Source: DASXIF01 sp036498145
GTDB taxonomy: Bacteria; Actinomycetota; Actinomycetes; Mycobacteriales; Jatrophihabitantaceae
Direction: 5' to 3'
DNA: 64,000 bases
NCBI GenBank assembly: GCA_963708625.1
Contig: CAVPSV010000004.1
Coordinates: forward strand, 744,001-808,000
Under the pieces are notes generated by a model, which was not told the DNA's origin, did no database searches, and saw nothing but the letters and a program-made list of their open reading frames with translations. This document shows, one piece after another, positions 27,037 through 37,321 of the stretch (position 1 is the stretch's first letter; each line of letters begins with the position of its first letter). Made by a program: the position numbers and the translations under genes.

Positions 27037-29050
27037 TCACGACATCAGCAGCGCCGCGGCCAGCGCCGCCACCTCGGCGTCCCGGCGCGGCAACGGGGCA
27101 CCGTCCACCGAGGCGATCGGCACCGCACCGCTCAGGCTGGACGTCCAGAACGCAGCCGAGGTGCGCAACTCGGCGAGGGTGCAGCCAGCGCAAGGCGCAC
27201 CGGCCGGCCCGCGTCATGCGCGAGATCGAGCACCGCCCGCCGGGTCACGCCGGGCAGCAGGTCGTCACGCAGCGGCGGGGTGATCAGCGAGCCGTCCGGG
27301 ACGAGCAGGAAGACGTTGCCCCGGCTCGTCTCCAGCACGGTTCCGTCCTGCGCGAGGAACAGCGGGGCAGGCCCGGTCGCGCCCGGCGATCTGTCGGCGG
27401 CCTGTTCGGCGGCGGCTTGTTCGGCGCCAGCAAACACGGCCCGGTCGGCCCACTTGTGCCGCCACAATCCGCGCGGCCGGGCGACGATGCGCAGGTCGCT
27501 GGACGAGGGCGGCGCGGCGGCCGCCGACACCGTCACCGTCGTCCGCGCGTCCGGCGTCGAGCAGATGCGCAACGCGAACCGCCCCGGCCCGCACGCTGCG
27601 GCAACCGCACGCGCCCGCTGCGCGACGTCATCGGCCAGGCCGACGCCGTACAGCTCGCGCAGCGATCGATCCAGCCGCGCCAGGTGCTCGTCGAGACGTA
27701 CGGCGTTGCCGTCGCGGACCAGCACGGTCTCGAGCACGCCGCCGGCACGCTGGGCGGCGAACGGCTCCGGCTCGCTGGGCACCTCGCCGGCGTATCCCGT
27801 CGCCGCGGCGGCCAGCAGCGGGGCGGCCTTGTGCAGGCATTCGCGCCACTCCAGCATCGGGACGCTGTCGGCGGTGATGCCGCCGCCGACGCCGAGCGCG
27901 TACCTGGTCGCCGTCGAACTCGAAGGTGCGGATCGCGACCGCGAGTTCCAGCCCGCGCACCGGGCCGGCGAAGCCGACCGCGCCGGTATAGGCGCCGCGT
28001 GCCTGCCCCTCCAGCTCCGCGATGGCGTCGAGCGCGCGGAGCTTCGGGTGCGCCGGTCACCGAGCCGGGCGGGAAGGTGGCTGCCAGCAGCGCCGCGTCG
28101 TCGACGCCGTCGCGCAACCGGCCGGTCACGGTCGAGACCAGATGCCACACCCCGGGATGGGGCTCCACCGAGAGCAGCGCGGTTGCCTGGACACTGCCGG
28201 TCTGGGCCACTCGGCCGAGGTCGTTGCGCATCAGGTCGACGATCATGACGTTCTCCGCCACGTCCTTGACCGAATGCCGCAACCCGGACGCGCCGTCCGG
28301 ATCGCTGCGCGGACGGGTGCCCTTGATCGGTGCGGTGGATACCGAGCGGTCGCGCCGGCGCAGGAACAGTTCCGGACTCATCGCCGCCACCCCCCGTCCA
28401 CCGTGGTTGACGTACGCGCCGAAGCGCGGGGACAGGGCGGCGCCGACCTGGGCGAACAGTTGGGCCGGGCTGCCGTCCAGGCGAGCGCGCAGTCGGGTGC
28501 AGATGTTTGCCTGGTAGATCTCACCGGCGCGTATCCAGGACACCGCACGCTCCACCGCAGCGAGGTGGGTGTCACGGTCTGCCCCGCCGAACGGGCCGAG
28601 TGCGATGTCGCACGCCGCGGGCTGGCGGCGCAACAGCATCCTGAGCTCGGTGGCCCGGGCGGCGAGCTGCTCCGCACGCTCGGGGGTGCTGAGCGCGTCG
28701 AAGTACCAGCACCCGTCGTGCAGGCGCAGCACGTTGTCGTAGAAGGCGGCAGTGGTTGCCCCGCGCGCGTCGATCCAGCCGAACCAGCCGCCGCCGACCG
28801 CGTCCGTGCCCGCCCCGCGCATCGTGGGCTGCTGCGCCCAGACGCTGTGCTCTGCCCCGTCGACGACGATCAGCGGATCGGTGGCGAGGACCGCGTCGCC
28901 ACCGCACCACTCGCCGATCAGCGCCGCCATCGGCGCATGGCCGAGCACCTCGGCCAGCGCCCGCACCGCCGTCCACGGATCCGGACCCGGGCCGAGCGCG
29001 ACAGAAGTCAGCTCGCAGTGCAGCCGGCGGACGTCATCCGGCACCTGCAT
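27037..29050 (-). CDS. pabBC: Fused aminodeoxychorismate synthase component I / aminodeoxychorismate lyase (PabB-PabC), three frameshifts
   Basis: One protein of ~670 residues. The chorismate-binding half has GEIYQANICTRL, AAMSPELFLRR, PIKGTRPR and PPGSVTGAP. It runs through GGGITADS and ML-EWRECLHKA into a class-IV PLP aminotransferase half: GGVLETVLVRDG, LDEHLARLDRSL, GTVLETSRGNVFLL. Breaks near 28065, 27905 and 27185 join pieces that are continuous in the family; the last restores the ending SLSGAVPIASVDG and a stop at 27037. The protein makes 4-aminobenzoate for folate. The start is ATG 29050 or GTG 29113; the latter leaves almost no promoter space toward the divergent DUF2530 gene. Confidence 0.85.
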
Positions 29051-29132
29051 CCGGGCCCCGGCGGCGACGCCCAGCACCCCGGTCACGGACGTCAGCTCCA
29101 GCGAAGCGGTCACGGCGCTTATGCTGCCCCTC

Positions 29133-29414
29133 GTGACCGACGAGGGCTCCCCGGCTGCGCCACCGCCACCCGGTGGCACAGCACATGGTGGCCGACTGGT
29201 GCAACCGCCGCCGATGCAGATCAACACCGGCCGGATCGTGGTCGTCGGCACCGCCATCTGGTTCGTGGCCTTCGTGGTGCTGCTCCCCTTCTACAGCTCG
29301 CTCGGGCACCACCATCATCGCGTCTGGCTGTGGACGTGCCTGGCCGGCTGGATTCTGGGTGGTATCGGCTACCTGGTGATAGGCCGGCATCGCAGCGCCG
29401 GCCGAACCATCTAG
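29133..29414 (+). CDS. DUF2530 domain small membrane protein
   Basis: About 93 residues. A Pro/Gly-rich N-terminus, PPPMQINTGRIVVVGTAIWFVAFVVLL (first membrane helix) and a second helix around WTCLAGWILGGIGYLVIG match DUF2530, two-helix actinobacterial membrane proteins of unknown function. GTG 29133 is taken as the start; in-frame ATG 29121 is possible. It is divergent from pabBC and ends three bases from the end of the convergent DUF3027 gene. Confidence 0.78.
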   Translation: MTDEGSPAAPPPPGGTAHGGRLVQPPPMQINTGRIVVVGTAIWFVAFVVLLPFYSSLGHHHHRVWLWTCLAGWILGGIGYLVIGRHRSAGRTI

Positions 29415-29417
29415 GCC

Positions 29418-30189
29418 TCAGAGCACGACGTCGCCGTCTTCGTAGACCTCTCCGATCGGCTCCGCAATCGGCGCCGGCTCGGCACCGACCTCGGAGTGCG
29501 CGCCGCACCCGAACTCGACGCTGACCGCACGGCCGTCGGTCGCTGTCATCTCGTTGCCGCACACGCCGAACGCGGCCCGCAGCGAGCCCTCGATCGGCAG
29601 GTAGAACCCGCACGTCCCGCATCGCGCCGGTGCCTGCCGCGCCATCGGGCGTGTCCGGGCCGGAATCGCCGGCGTGCCAGCGCTCGGCAGTGTCGAGCCG
29701 GCCCTCACGGGACATCACGTGCACCCGCCCAAGTCCCAGCTCGAACGCGACCGCCTCGACCGATGGATCGTCGGATAGCAGGTAGGCCGGTACCAGCCGC
29801 GGGTCGCTTTCGATCTTCGGCAGCAGATCGCCGGGACCAAGATCATCGGGACGCAGCCGGTCCTGCCACGGCACCCAGGTCGGCGCGAGCAGCGCACCGG
29901 GCCCAGGCAGCAGCACCACCTCGTCCACGGTGACGGTCTTGGACCGAGGCGCGCGCACCAGCGTCACCGACCAGTGCCAGCCTCGATAACCGGGAACGGT
30001 CGCGGCGAAGTCGTGCGTCACGATCCGGCCCTCGACGCCGACGACGCCGAGATGCTCGCCGACCTCGGTGCCAGCCATGTCCTGCGCCGCGGCCCGGGCG
30101 ATGTCGACAGCCGCGGCGAGAACGCTGTCGATCCTGGCCGACGGTTCGGCGGACTCAACCACCGCGGCATCCATTCCGACCTCGCTCAT
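29418..30189 (-). CDS. DUF3027 family protein (one frameshift)
   Basis: About 256 residues. The N-terminal part has EHLGVVGVEGRIVTHDFAAT and GWHWSVTLVRAPRSKTVTV-like strands, then TWVPWQDRLRPDDLGPGDLLP. The C-terminal part carries a probable zinc-binding set, CGTCGFYLP, GVCGNEM and FGCGAHSE. This is the actinobacterial DUF3027 family, function unknown. The two parts lie in different frames; the break is near 29645. It is divergent from an MFS gene (64 bases between starts). Confidence 0.85.
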
Positions 30190-30253
30190 ACCTACAGTGT
30201 GACCGACCGTGCGGCCAACCGCGCCGGACGGGTCGAGATGTCAGGATGGTCGC

Positions 30254-31974
30254 GTGGCCAAGCGAGACGACGAACGACCGCGCAAGCGGTTCTCGCGCTC
30301 CGGGCACACCACCCACGGCCCGCGTGTCACCGGCGATGCCGCCCCGCCGCCCTACCGGCCCGAGCAACGGTATGCACCACCCGATCCGGGCTACGGCCCG
30401 GCACCGGACCGCAGTCCGTACGGCGAATCCGGCTCCTACCGCAGCGGCGAAGTGCCGCCTGATCGCTACTCCGATTACCCGCCACCGCGATACGGGCCGC
30501 CGCAGTACGGCCCACCACCACCGGCGCCGCCGAACCAGTACGGGCCACCGACCTATCGACAGGTCCCCGGCGCCGACTCGCACCACCCGGCAGAGAGCTA
30601 CGACAGCCCGGACGAGCACAGCCGCGGCATCGCCCGAGCCGCGTTCACCCAGACGAACCGGGCCGCCCGGCTGGTCACCCGCAAGGTGATCAGCGCGAGC
30701 AAGGCCGACGGCGCGCAGGAGTCCGGGCCTGACCGCATTGATCTGGAACCAGGTGCTCAGCTACGGCACCGACGCGATGATCGCGGTGGCGCTGGCCGGC
30801 ACCGTCTTCTTCGGCGCATCGCCGCATGCGCAACGGGGCAACATCCTGCTCTACCTACTGATCACGATGGCGCCGTTCGCCGTGGTCGCGCCGGTGATCG
30901 GACCCGCGCTGGACCGGTTGCAGCACGGCCGGCGCTGGACGATGGCGGGCACCGCGCTCGGCCGCGGCGTGCTCGCGCTGATCATGGCGAGCCACCCGAG
31001 CGAGCTGCTCGTGCTCTACCCGTGCGCACTCGGGTCACTGGTGTTGTCCAAGGCCTACGGGGTGGTTCGTGCCGCGGCCGCCCCCAGGCTGGTCCCGCCG
31101 AATCTCACGCTCACCGAGGCCAACGCCCGGCTGTCCATCTTCGGCCTCGGATCGACCCTGGTCGCGGGTTCGATCGTCGGCATCCTGATCAAGGTGACGG
31201 GCTCGTATTCGCTCGGGCTGATACTCACCGCGATCGCCTATCTGGTCTGCGCGTTCTTCGCGTTCCGGCTGCCCCCGCAGGTCGATTCACCCGCTGTTGC
31301 GGCGCCGACCTCGAGTGAGCGCCGGCGCACCGCGGGCGCAGCGCGAGGTCGCGCGCAGCGAACGGCTGCGGATGTGGGCACGACGTGGCTTCGACGACAA
31401 CCTGATCACCGCGTTGCAGGGCGAGTCGGTGCTGCGGTTCCTGTCCGGCCTGCTCACCATCTTCCTGGCGTTCTACGTGGAGGGCACCGCGCACGGGGTA
31501 CGCGCCGCGCTCGAACTGGGTGGGGTGGTGGCCGCGGCCGGCATCGGCAACATCACCGGCACCGCGATCGGCGCCAAGTTGCGGTTCTCCCGACCAGAAC
31601 TGGTGATCATCGCCTCGACGCTGATAGCAGCCGTGGGGTGCGTCCTGGTCGCGTTGCTGTTCAACGTCACGATCGCGGTGTTCGGCATGCTTATCAGCGC
31701 CGTCACCAACTCGCTGTCGAAGATCGCTCTCGACGCGCTGATCCAGCGCGACGTGGACGAATCCCTGCGATCAAGTGCGTTCGCACGTTCGGAGACGTTC
31801 CTGCAGCTGTCGTGGGTGCTCGGCGCAGCGGTCGGCGTCGCCCTGCCGGTGCACCACGGCGGCGCCGTCGGGTTCCTGGTGGCCGGCGTCGTGGTCGGGC
31901 TCGTCGCCGTGCTGAACCTGCTGCGTCAGCGGGCGGTGGGTCGCGGGGCGACGAACCGGCCCGGTCCCGCATGA
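30254..31974 (+). CDS. MFS-like membrane protein with Pro/Tyr-rich N-terminal tail, two frameshifts
   Basis: About 570 residues. A cytosolic, disordered tail of ~150 residues is rich in Pro, Tyr and Gly (YGPPQYGPPPP type). Twelve-helix MFS sequence follows: LTALIWNQVLSYGTDAMIAVAL, GPALDRLQHGRRWTMAG, and SVLRFLSGLLTIFLAFYVEG. Breaks lie near 30727 and 31310. The same transporter type next to DUF3027 is a conserved actinobacterial arrangement (Rv0876c-like, from memory). Substrate unknown. mqnB starts ten bases after its stop. Confidence 0.8.
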
Positions 31975-31984
31975 ATCCGTCGCG

Positions 31985-32612
31985 GTGAGGATCCTGGTGG
32001 TGACCGCGGTCGCGGCCGAGCGCGACGCCGTGCTGGCGGTGTGCCCGGTCGCGAACGTCGCCGTCGTCGGGGTCGGACCGGCGGCCAGCGCCGCCGCCAC
32101 GACCGCGGCGCTGCTCGCATCGCCGCTGCGTCCTGACCTCGTCCTCAATGCCGGCATCGGCGGGGGGTTCGCACCGCTGAGCGCCGGCTCGATCGCCGTC
32201 GCGTCGCCACTCCGTGTTCGCCGACCTGGGCATCGACACCGGCGATGAGTTCGTCCCCGTCTCGGCCGCCGGCCTCGGCGCCGACCGCTACCCGGTCGAT
32301 CCGCAACTCGCCGTCCAGCTGACCGACCGCACCGGCGGCCACCTCGGCACGATCGTCACCGTCGCCACCGTCACCGGTACCGCCGAGCGCGCCGCCGAGT
32401 TGAGCCGCCGCTACCCGGACGCGGTGGCCGAAGGGATGGAGGGCGCTGGGGTCGCGGCCGCGGCCGCGGTCACCGGCGTCGCGTTTGCCGAGATACGGGC
32501 CATCAGCAACGCCGTCGGTCCCCGGGACCGGGCCGCCTGGGACATCGCCGGCGCCCTGTCCGCACTGGGCGCGGCGGTCGCCGCGATCGTCACGGCAGAA
32601 TCGTCGCTGTGA
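31985..32612 (+). CDS. mqnB: Futalosine hydrolase (one frameshift)
   Basis: About 209 residues of the nucleoside-phosphorylase fold: RILVVTAVAAERDAV, LVLNAGIGGGFAPL, FADLGIDTGDEF and AEGMEGAGVAAAAA. It removes the base from (aminodeoxy)futalosine in the futalosine route to menaquinone. The frame changes near 32208, at SPLR/SVFADLG. Its stop overlaps the mqnD GTG by four bases. The pairing with mqnD makes the assignment firm. Confidence 0.88.
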
Positions 32613-33448
32613 CACACGCAGCGCCGCGCGCCGAACAGCCAGCGTCGAAGATCGCATTCTCACCCTGCCCGAACGACACCTTCGTCTTCCACGCGTGGGT
32701 GCACGGGCTGCTCGACGCCGCACCGCCGGACGACATCGTCTATGCCGATATCGACGTCACCAACGGCGCCACCGAACGCGGCGAGTACGACCTCGCGAAG
32801 ATCTCCTATGCCGCGCTGCCATGGCTCGGAGAGCAATACCGGCTGTTACCCGCAGGCGGCGCGGTGGGACGCGGCTGCGGACCGCTCGTGCTCACCCGTG
32901 CGCCGCTCGGCACGCTCGACGGTGCGACAGTGGCGGTGCCCAGCGAACGATCCACCGCGTACCTGCTGTTTCGGCTGTGGGCAGCCGGCCAGCACCCGGC
33001 CCGCATCGACGTGGTGCCGTTCGCGTCGATCATGCCGGCGGTGCGCGACGGCCGCTACGACGCCGGCTTGGTGATCCACGAAGCACGGTTCACCTACCCG
33101 GCCTACGGCCTGTCCGCGATGACCGACCTGGGCCAGTGGTGGGAGTCGGATACCGGCCTGCCCATTCCGCTCGGCGCGATCGTCGCACGCAGCGAGCTGG
33201 ACACCGACGCGCTCACCGCGACATTGCGCGCGTCGGTCGAATACGCCTGGGCGCATCCGGGCGCGTCCGCCGGCTACGTCTCCGAGCATGCGGCGGAGAT
33301 GTCCACGGACGTGCAGCAACAGCACATCGCGCTGTACGTGAACGAGTTCACCCGCGAACTGGGCGAGGAGGGCTATGCGGCGGCGGACGCGCTGCTGACC
33401 CGCGCCCACGTCGCGGGACTGACCCCCGCCGTGCCGAAACTCAGATAG
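32609..33448 (+). CDS. mqnD: 1,4-dihydroxy-6-naphthoate synthase
   Basis: A 279-residue periplasmic-binding-protein-fold enzyme. Family marks are FSPCPNDTFVFHAWVHG, YDLAKISYAALP, GRGCGPLVL, VPSERSTAYLLFRL, GLVIHEARFTY and GLPIPLGAIVA. It cleaves cyclic dehypoxanthinyl futalosine to dihydroxynaphthoate. It is translationally coupled to mqnB (GTGA overlap). Other mqn genes are not in the window. Confidence 0.95.
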   Translation: MTHAAPRAEQPASKIAFSPCPNDTFVFHAWVHGLLDAAPPDDIVYADIDVTNGATERGEYDLAKISYAALPWLGEQYRLLPAGGAVGRGCGPLVLTRAPLGTLDGATVAVPSERSTAYLLFRLWAAGQHPARIDVVPFASIMPAVRDGRYDAGLVIHEARFTYPAYGLSAMTDLGQWWESDTGLPIPLGAIVARSELDTDALTATLRASVEYAWAHPGASAGYVSEHAAEMSTDVQQQHIALYVNEFTRELGEEGYAAADALLTRAHVAGLTPAVPKLR

Positions 33449-33469
33449 CCGCCGCTCTGAGCGCGGCGC

Positions 33470-33852
33470 TCAGGCGTCTAGATTGTCGGCGAAGGCTCTG
33501 AGCAGGCCGGCGACCTTGCGGGACTCGGCGCGGTCCGGGTAGCGACCGCGGCGCAGCGAGTTGGACACGCTGTCCAGCAGCTTGATCAGGTCCTCGAGCA
33601 GCGGGGCCATCTCGTCGGCGGGCTTGCGCTGAGCGCGCACCACGGACGGGACCGGGTCGAGCAGCCGGACCTGCATCGCTTGGTTGCCCTTGCGACCGGA
33701 GACGATGCCGAACTCGACGCGCTGGCCGGGCGAAGTTCGGTGACACCCTCGGGCAGCGCGTCGCGATGGACGAAGACGTCCTCGCCGTCGTCGTAGGACA
33801 GGAAGCCGAAACCCTTGTCCGCGCTGAAGAACTTCACCTTGCCGGTAGGCAC
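33470..33852 (-). CDS. Cold-shock domain protein with C-terminal helical extension (CspB-like), one frameshift
   Basis: About 127 residues. The cold-shock domain begins PTGKVKFFSADKGFGFLSYDDGEDVFVH with RNP1 and RNP2 intact. An ~60-residue helical extension (MAPLLEDLIKLLDSVSNSL, then RKVAGLLRAFADNL) follows, as in the longer actinobacterial CspB proteins. The break near 33730 joins ELRPGQRVEFGI with the extension. It binds single-stranded RNA or DNA. It lies next to the mqn genes, convergent with them. Confidence 0.85.
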
Positions 33853-33905
33853 CGGTCGCTCCTTATCCAGCAGCAGCTGACCAGCTGCGTCTCAACACGA
33901 TGAAA

Positions 33906-33925
33906 GCACCGCAGGCCTGCGGTGC
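33906..33925. promoter_or_regulatory. Perfect 20-bp palindrome upstream of the cold-shock gene
   Basis: GCACCGCAGG joined directly to its complement forms a gapless palindrome 54 bases before the cold-shock start, inside its promoter or leader. A second small palindrome, CTGGGA/TCCCAG (33953-33966), lies further upstream. In the mRNA the first would form a tight hairpin followed by TTTC, perhaps an attenuator or cold-responsive leader. Confidence 0.45.
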
Positions 33926-34048
33926 CTCCGATTACAGGTTACTGGTCCGACGCTGGGATTTCCCAGGAATGACCAGATCGGACCGGGCCGGCATTGGGTA
34001 CCCATGGCAAGATGAAATGTCCGCGTCCGAGGAGATGAGAGGCACTCG

Positions 34049-34261
34049 ATGGCCAGCACCACCCCCCGGGCTCCGGAACTGTACGGCGGCGGCCCGATCG
34101 TTAACGACATCGGCGATTTCCACGTCGACGAACTGGCCAGCGACATGGCCGGCTCGCTGTCCCCGTACGGCACCGAACTGGAGTTTCCGCTGCCACTGGA
34201 CCAGCTCCGCTACCGGCACCCGGGCCCGGACGCACGCCCGAACCTCGCCGACGGGCGCTGA
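34049..34261 (+). CDS. Small hypothetical protein (70 aa)
   Basis: A 70-residue protein without membrane segments or cysteines, rich in Pro and Asp, with the motif-like run GTELEFPLPLDQLRYRHPG. GAGAGG precedes the ATG. It lies 10 bases before the helicase-associated gene on the same strand and is probably co-transcribed. I do not recognise the family. Confidence 0.55.
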   Translation: MASTTPRAPELYGGGPIVNDIGDFHVDELASDMAGSLSPYGTELEFPLPLDQLRYRHPGPDARPNLADGR

Positions 34262-34271
34262 GCCCCGCCCC

Positions 34272-36717
34272 GTGGCCAGCCCGCACGCCCCGGTCGAAGC
34301 CGGGTCGCTGACGGAGTGGCTCCGGCAGCGCAGTGACGACGAACTCGCCGAACTGCTGCGCCGGCGCCCCGACCTGGCGCTTGCCGACGCCGGCCGACCT
34401 CGCCACCCTGGCCGCCCGGCTCGGCATCCGCAGCTCCGTTCAGCGCGCGGTCGACGGCCTGGACGCGCTCAGCCTTCGCTTGCTGGAGGGTCTGGTCCTG
34501 ATCGTCGCGGGTACCGGTCCGGTTCCATTGAGCGAAGGCCACCGAGCTGCTCGGTGAGGTACCCGAAGCCGATGTCGCTCGCGCCTTCGGCGAGCTGACC
34601 CAGCTCGCGCTGGTGTGGGGCGACGAGGCCGGAGTCCATCTGGTCGCGAGTGTGCGCGAGGTGATCGGCACCTACCCTGCCGGGTTGGGCCGTCCGGCTC
34701 AGATCTTGTTCCGACAGGTGTCCGAGCTGCAGCTCGCCGCTGTGTTGCGCACCCTCGACCTGCCGCCGGCTGGACAGCCGCGCGCCGGCGCTTCCGTCGC
34801 CGCGGTGCTCGCCGACCCGGCGCGAGTGCGCGCGCTGGTGGCGACATCGGACGAAGAGGAGCGCGACATCCTGGACCGCCTTGCCGCCGGCCCGCCGGTC
34901 GGGCACGGTGCGCAACGCGCAGCTACCACCCGTGTGGCCCGACGGCGAGACCGTGCCGGCTCCGCATCGGTTGATGATGCGCGGGCTACTCGTGCCGATC
35001 GACGCGCAGAGTGTGGAGCTGCCGCGTGAGGTCGGCCTGGTCCTGCGGGCTGATCGGCCCCTCGGCGTGGTGGCACGCCCGACCCCCCGAGCTGCTGATC
35101 AACGCCAGGCCGCCTGCGGAGCTCGATCGGGCTGGCACCACGGCGGTACTCGACACGCTGCGGCTGGTGGACCGGCTGGCGGAGGTATGGACGGCGCAGC
35201 CGCCGCCGATGCTGCGTTCGGGCGGCGTGGGTGTGCGTGACCTTCGCCGGAGCGCTCGGGAACTCGGTGTGGACGAGGTGCGGGCCGCGCTGGTGATCGA
35301 GACGGCGTACGCGGCTGGACTGATCGGTGCCACCACCGGGATGGAACCGGTCTACCTGCCAACGACCGACTTCGACAGCTGGCACGCGCGTGAGCCTGCC
35401 GCACGGTGGACCGAACTGGCGTGTGCGTGGCTGGCCATGACCCGTCAGCCGAGCCTGGTGGGGCAGCGGGGCGAGCGGGACCGGCTGATCACGGTGCTCG
35501 GCGCGGACGCCGAGCGCGGCACCACACCGGCGCTGCGAAGCACCGTGCTCGAGCTGTTGTTGACGCTGCCCGCCGGAGCGGCGCCGCAATCGCGCGACGC
35601 GGTGCTGGCTCGGCTGGCCTGGTCCGCTCCGCGCCGGGCGAGCAGTCAGCGGCCGCTCGCCGAGGCCGTCCTCATCGAGGCGGACGCGCTCGGCCTCACT
35701 GCCGCCGGCGGGCTCACCGGCTACAGCCGCACCCTCATCGACGGTGCGCGGGTTGCCGCGGAGCGGGCGCTCGCCGTGGCCCTGCCGGATCCGGTACATC
35801 ACTTCCTGGTGCAACCGGACCTGACCGTGGTCGTGCCCGGGCCGCCGGCCGCGGACATGGCCGAGGTGCTCAGCGCCACCGCGGACCTGGAGTCCACCGG
35901 CGGCGCGACGGTGTACCGCATCAGCGAACGTTCGGTCCGCCGCGCCCTGGACGCCGGCCACAGCGCCGGCGAGCTCACCGCGTTCGTCACCGGCCGGTCC
36001 CGGACCCCGGTGCCGCAGGCGCTCACCTACCTGATCGACGACGTGGCCCGCAGGCACGGGGTGCTGCGTGCGGGTGCCGCCCTGTCCTACCTGCGTTGCG
36101 ACGACGAAGCGCTGCTGACGCGCGTGGTCGGCGACCGCGACCTCGCACCGCTGCACCTGCGTCGAATCTCGGCCACCGTCGTGGTGTCCTCGCTGCCGGT
36201 GCTCCGGGTGCTGGACGGATTGCGCCAGGCAGGGTACGCACCTGCTGCCGAAGGGGCCGACGGTGCGGTGATGGCAGTGGGGGCGGACACCCCACGCGCG
36301 CCGTCGCGCAACGCCGCCCGGGTGGTGCGTCCGCGCACCTCGCTGGAATCGGCCGCGCAGCGCACGGAACTGGTGCGGCGGATCCGATCAGGTGACACCC
36401 TCACCGAGCTGAGTGCGCGGGTCCAGCCGGTCGTGCAGCAGGTGCCCGGAGTCACCTCGGCCAGCACGATGGCATTGCTGCGCCAGGCGATCCGGGAGGG
36501 TCGGCGGGTACTGCTCGGCGCGGCCGAGGCGGACGGCACGGCATCGCGGCACACCATCTTGCCGATCTCACTCGCCGGCGGGTTCGTCCGCGGCCATGAG
36601 GCGACCAGTCAACGACTACAGGCGTTCCCGCTGCACCGGCTCACCGCGGTGAGCATCGTCGCGGACGACGAACCCGACGAACTCGACTATTCACCGAGTT
36701 CCGACGAGCCGGCCTGA
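34272..36717 (+). CDS. Helicase-associated domain protein (XPB N-terminal/WYL-like C-terminal), four frameshifts in its first third
   Basis: About 815 residues. It begins SLTEWLRQRSDDELAELLRRRPDLA, typical of the actinobacterial XPB/Ssl2-helicase-N-like family. The middle includes HHFLVQPDLTVVVPGPP and ATVYRISERSVRRALDAGHSA. It ends in a WYL-like segment, LPISLAGGFVRGHEATSQRLQAFPLHRLT. Helicase motor motifs are absent, so it is likely a non-catalytic partner; the XPB helicase lies just downstream, as in M. tuberculosis Rv0862c-Rv0861c (from memory). Breaks are near 34392, 34535, 34910 and 35085; the rest is clean. GTG start. Confidence 0.82.
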
Positions 36718-37178
36718 CCGACGTCCCCGGCAATGCCTGGCGGGTCGGTGCCGAACCGCTCGTCCAGGCCGTCATCGGCAGGCCCGGTGCCGGTGCTGCC
36801 ACCGGTGAAGCGCGCTCCGATGAAGGTGGCCCAGGCCACCGCGCCGAACACCACTGCGAGCAGGATGTGCCCGCCCGCGCCGGACAGGGCTGCCGTACCG
36901 GCGAAGAGAGCAAGCTGGATGCCGAGGCGCCACGGATCGCCGAGCCTGCGCCCGGCCTTCGGCGCGACCCACACGGCCCAGACCAGGATGGCCAGGGCCG
37001 GATAGAAGATCGTCAGGGCGATGCTGAGCAATCCACCGCTACCGAGGCTCCAGCCGGCGATGCCCAGGATCACGACCATGGCCAGCTCACAGGCGAAGGA
37101 GAGCGTGTCGGTGGCCGCTCGGGCCGCCCTGCCACCGTTACCGCCCCACCGGGGGTGCGCCGAGGCGCTGTGCGCCAT
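36687..37178 (-). CDS. YrdB-like DUF2568 membrane protein
   Basis: A 163-residue protein with four hydrophobic segments. LSFACELAMVVILGIAGW and LVWAVWVAPKAGRRLGDPWRL match the DUF2568/YrdB family of unknown function. The last ~35 residues are acidic and soluble. Its 3' end overlaps the end of the convergent helicase-associated gene by about 30 bases. Confidence 0.78.
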   Translation of the reverse strand: MAHSASAHPRWGGNGGRAARAATDTLSFACELAMVVILGIAGWSLGSGGLLSIALTIFYPALAILVWAVWVAPKAGRRLGDPWRLGIQLALFAGTAALSGAGGHILLAVVFGAVAWATFIGARFTGGSTGTGPADDGLDERFGTDPPGIAGDVGQAGSSELGE

Positions 37179-37321
37179 GTGCAGAGGCTACAAATCCTGG
37201 CGCCCGGCGTCGCGGTGAACGGCGGCTGAACGAGGCCAGCCGCCGCTGAACCTCGTTCGTACATCGGCGGAATCGCCGCAGATTTGCGAGAATGGACAGT
37301 CCGACCCAACGAGGGAGCAGT

